From Telluribacter humicola (GTDB lineage Bacteria; Bacteroidota; Bacteroidia; Cytophagales; Spirosomataceae), in NCBI RefSeq assembly GCF_017355935.1, contig NZ_JAFIQT010000006.1, forward strand, positions 124,001-188,000: a DNA stretch of 64,000 bases, written 5' to 3'. Under the pieces are notes generated by a model. That model searched no databases, was not told where the DNA came from, and saw only the letters and a program-made list of their open reading frames with translations. Position 1 is the stretch's first letter, and the number at the start of each line of letters is the position of its first letter. This document shows positions 62,642 to 64,000 of this stretch, one piece after another. The translations under genes and the position numbers were made by a program.

Positions 62642-64000
62642 CTATATTTTCAGAATGGTGAACTCCACCCGACGATTCCACTGACGGGTTTGTTCGATCA
62701 GGTTACTGGCGATAGGCTTGGCTGGACCCCAGGCCTTGGTCTGGATACGATCATGTACGATTCCTTTCTTGATTAGGTACTTTTTCACCTCAATAACCCT
62801 GTCTTCCGATAGCTTTACGTTCTTCTGCCAATCACCCTGATTGTCAGTATGTCCTTCCAGCAGGATTTCCATAGTTGGATATTTATTCATCATCGAAACG
62901 ATCCGGTCCAGCTCGGGGTAAGATGAGTTGACTACATCGGCACTACTTTGAGCAAACATGATCTGGTTCAGACGGATACGCTGTCCTTCCTTAATCGGAA
63001 TCAATGCAAGGTTCTTTCGGATATTCCGGAAGTTGGTTTCGCGGGAAAGGTCGATTTCTTCCGTTACCGGAAAAAAGCCTTCCCGACTGGCCGTGATCCG
63101 GTAAGTTTCCTTAAGGGGTAGTATTAGTTTAAATTCTCCCGTTTCGGGTTCGAAAGTGATTTTACTGATCTCTTCGTTGGTGCTTTTTATATCTGTGACC
63201 AGTTGAGAACTTACCAGAGCGTTGGTTTCTGCATCCATTACATTTCCTGAAATAATGGCAACCGGCTCGGGTTTGATTTCGGGATAAAGCCTGATGCGAA
63301 AAATATCTTCTTCCCCAAGAGAGTTTTCCATCGAACTAAAATAGGCGTAATCACCCGCCGCCGGAATGGTAAAGTACCCGTCCCACTGGGGAGTATTGAT
63401 TGATGGACCCAGGTTCTCGGGTTCGGACCAGTTGGTCCAGGTATCATCCAACCGACGCGAAACAAAAATATCGCCGTTCCCATAGCCACTATGTCCGGCC
63501 GAGGTGAAGTACAGCGACTTGTTATCAGACGCAATAAACGGAGAACCCTCGTAATCGGCCGTGTTTAGCACATTACCCATGTTCTTAGGCTCCGTCCAGG
63601 TATCATCGGGCCGGAGGAATGAGACGTACAGATCCTTGTTGCCTTCTGTATCGCGCCGCTGCACGGATAGCAGCATGACGTTCCCCTTAGGCGAAAAGGC
63701 AAATTCAGTGAAGTTCTTTTTATGATCGTTGTAGTGATTCAGTATACGACATTCTCTCGGAAAGCTCCAGCCATCGCGGGTTCGGAAAGATTTGGATAGT
63801 CCTGTTACCATAGTACCATCGGGGCGGTACACATTGATGAGGTAAAGTATTTTTCCATCCGGCGATATACCAGTTATAGCATTGTCGCCAGCGTTATTGA
63901 TAGGAGCGCTGATATTTACAGCCTCGCCCCAGTTATTCGCATTATCTAGTGTAGACACCCACACATCCTGCTTATCAGCCGACCCCATATTAGCTGGAAA
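62642..64000 (-). CDS. PD40 beta-propeller / OmpA-family envelope protein (N-terminus missing)
   Basis: The gene enters from the right edge: the frame is open to the last base, with FPANMGSADKQDVWVSTLD, so the methionine at 63988 is internal. About 240 residues form WD40-like PD40 repeats (ITGISPDGKILYLINV, SLYFTSAGHSGYGNGDIFV), then a carboxypeptidase-regulatory-like domain (AIISGNVMDAETNALV), and a C-terminal OmpA domain binding peptidoglycan (LLEGHTDNQGDWQKNVKLSE, then NRRVEFTILKI). Proteins of this plan link outer membrane to cell wall and in some Bacteroidota belong to gliding or T9SS systems. It is 86 bases upstream of the GT-C gene. Confidence 0.88.
   Translation of the reverse strand, partial: FPANMGSADKQDVWVSTLDNANNWGEAVNISAPINNAGDNAITGISPDGKILYLINVYRPDGTMVTGLSKSFRTRDGWSFPRECRILNHYNDHKKNFTEFAFSPKGNVMLLSVQRRDTEGNKDLYVSFLRPDDTWTEPKNMGNVLNTADYEGSPFIASDNKSLYFTSAGHSGYGNGDIFVSRRLDDTWTNWSEPENLGPSINTPQWDGYFTIPAAGDYAYFSSMENSLGEEDIFRIRLYPEIKPEPVAIISGNVMDAETNALVSSQLVTDIKSTNEEISKITFEPETGEFKLILPLKETYRITASREGFFPVTEEIDLSRETNFRNIRKNLALIPIKEGQRIRLNQIMFAQSSADVVNSSYPELDRIVSMMNKYPTMEILLEGHTDNQGDWQKNVKLSEDRVIEVKKYLIKKGIVHDRIQTKAWGPAKPIASNLIEQTRQWNRRVEFTILKI

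Overview
The window reads as an ordinary chromosomal stretch of a Bacteroidota bacterium, most likely Cytophagales in the Cytophagaceae/Spirosomataceae range. The support is a type IX secretion sorting tail (46686-48332), SusD-free surface proteins of the DUF5686 type, a PD40/OmpA envelope protein, a glutaryl-CoA dehydrogenase next to tryptophan 2,3-dioxygenase, and promoters of the Bacteroidota form (TTTG, about 19 nt, TAnnTTTG) in front of all three tRNA genes. No complete mobile element, CRISPR array or prophage is visible. Species cannot be fixed from sequence alone.

Layout. 1-5.7 kb: start of etfB (cut by the window edge), a TPR protein, DUF3891, YihY-type membrane protein, small unknowns, a Tat-exported oxidoreductase and purine nucleoside phosphorylase. 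5.7-12.5 kb: CE7-type esterase, HI0933-like flavoprotein, anchored His-Me nuclease, a secreted protein often mislabelled asparagine synthetase B, and a MacB-type permease. 12.5-15.3 kb is a decayed stretch: tRNA-Leu, an intradiol dioxygenase-like lipoprotein interrupted by an in-frame TAG, and the scar of a LytS/LytTR two-component pair whose middle has been lost. 15.5-25.7 kb: S41 protease lipoprotein, secreted glycoside hydrolase, lone ABC ATPase, DUF5686 outer-membrane protein, SanA-like protein and topoisomerase IV/gyrase A.

25.8-32.3 kb is a metabolic block: NudL-type hydrolase, COG2509 flavoprotein, DoxX, tryptophan 2,3-dioxygenase, glutaryl-CoA dehydrogenase and an ScfR/RamB-like regulator whose promoter is overlaid by a good palindrome. 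32.8-38.1 kb holds accessory small genes: two collagen-repeat lipoproteins, a DHFR-like reductase, several unknown small proteins, an orphan GH19 lysin and tRNA-Ser. 38.1-44.5 kb is a compact minus-strand run (flippase-like protein, two processive GT2 enzymes, polysaccharide deacetylase, TatD, asparaginase) with ruvC diverging from it through overlapping start codons.

44.6-52.9 kb: DUF255/thioredoxin protein, a T9SS-exported protein, lipocalin-like lipoprotein, UMF1-type transporter, tRNA-Val, and a group of small unknown proteins that include a tandem paralogue pair and a paralogue of a gene 15 kb away. 52.9-62.6 kb is the most system-like region: a minus-strand set with a polyprenyl-phosphate sugar synthase-like GT2, two GT-C membrane transferases, an OafA-type acyltransferase, a DHHW/AlgJ-like lipoprotein and an 894-residue anchored protein with a probable beta-propeller. 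These would plausibly build, transfer and acylate a surface glycan. The window closes inside a PD40/OmpA-family protein.
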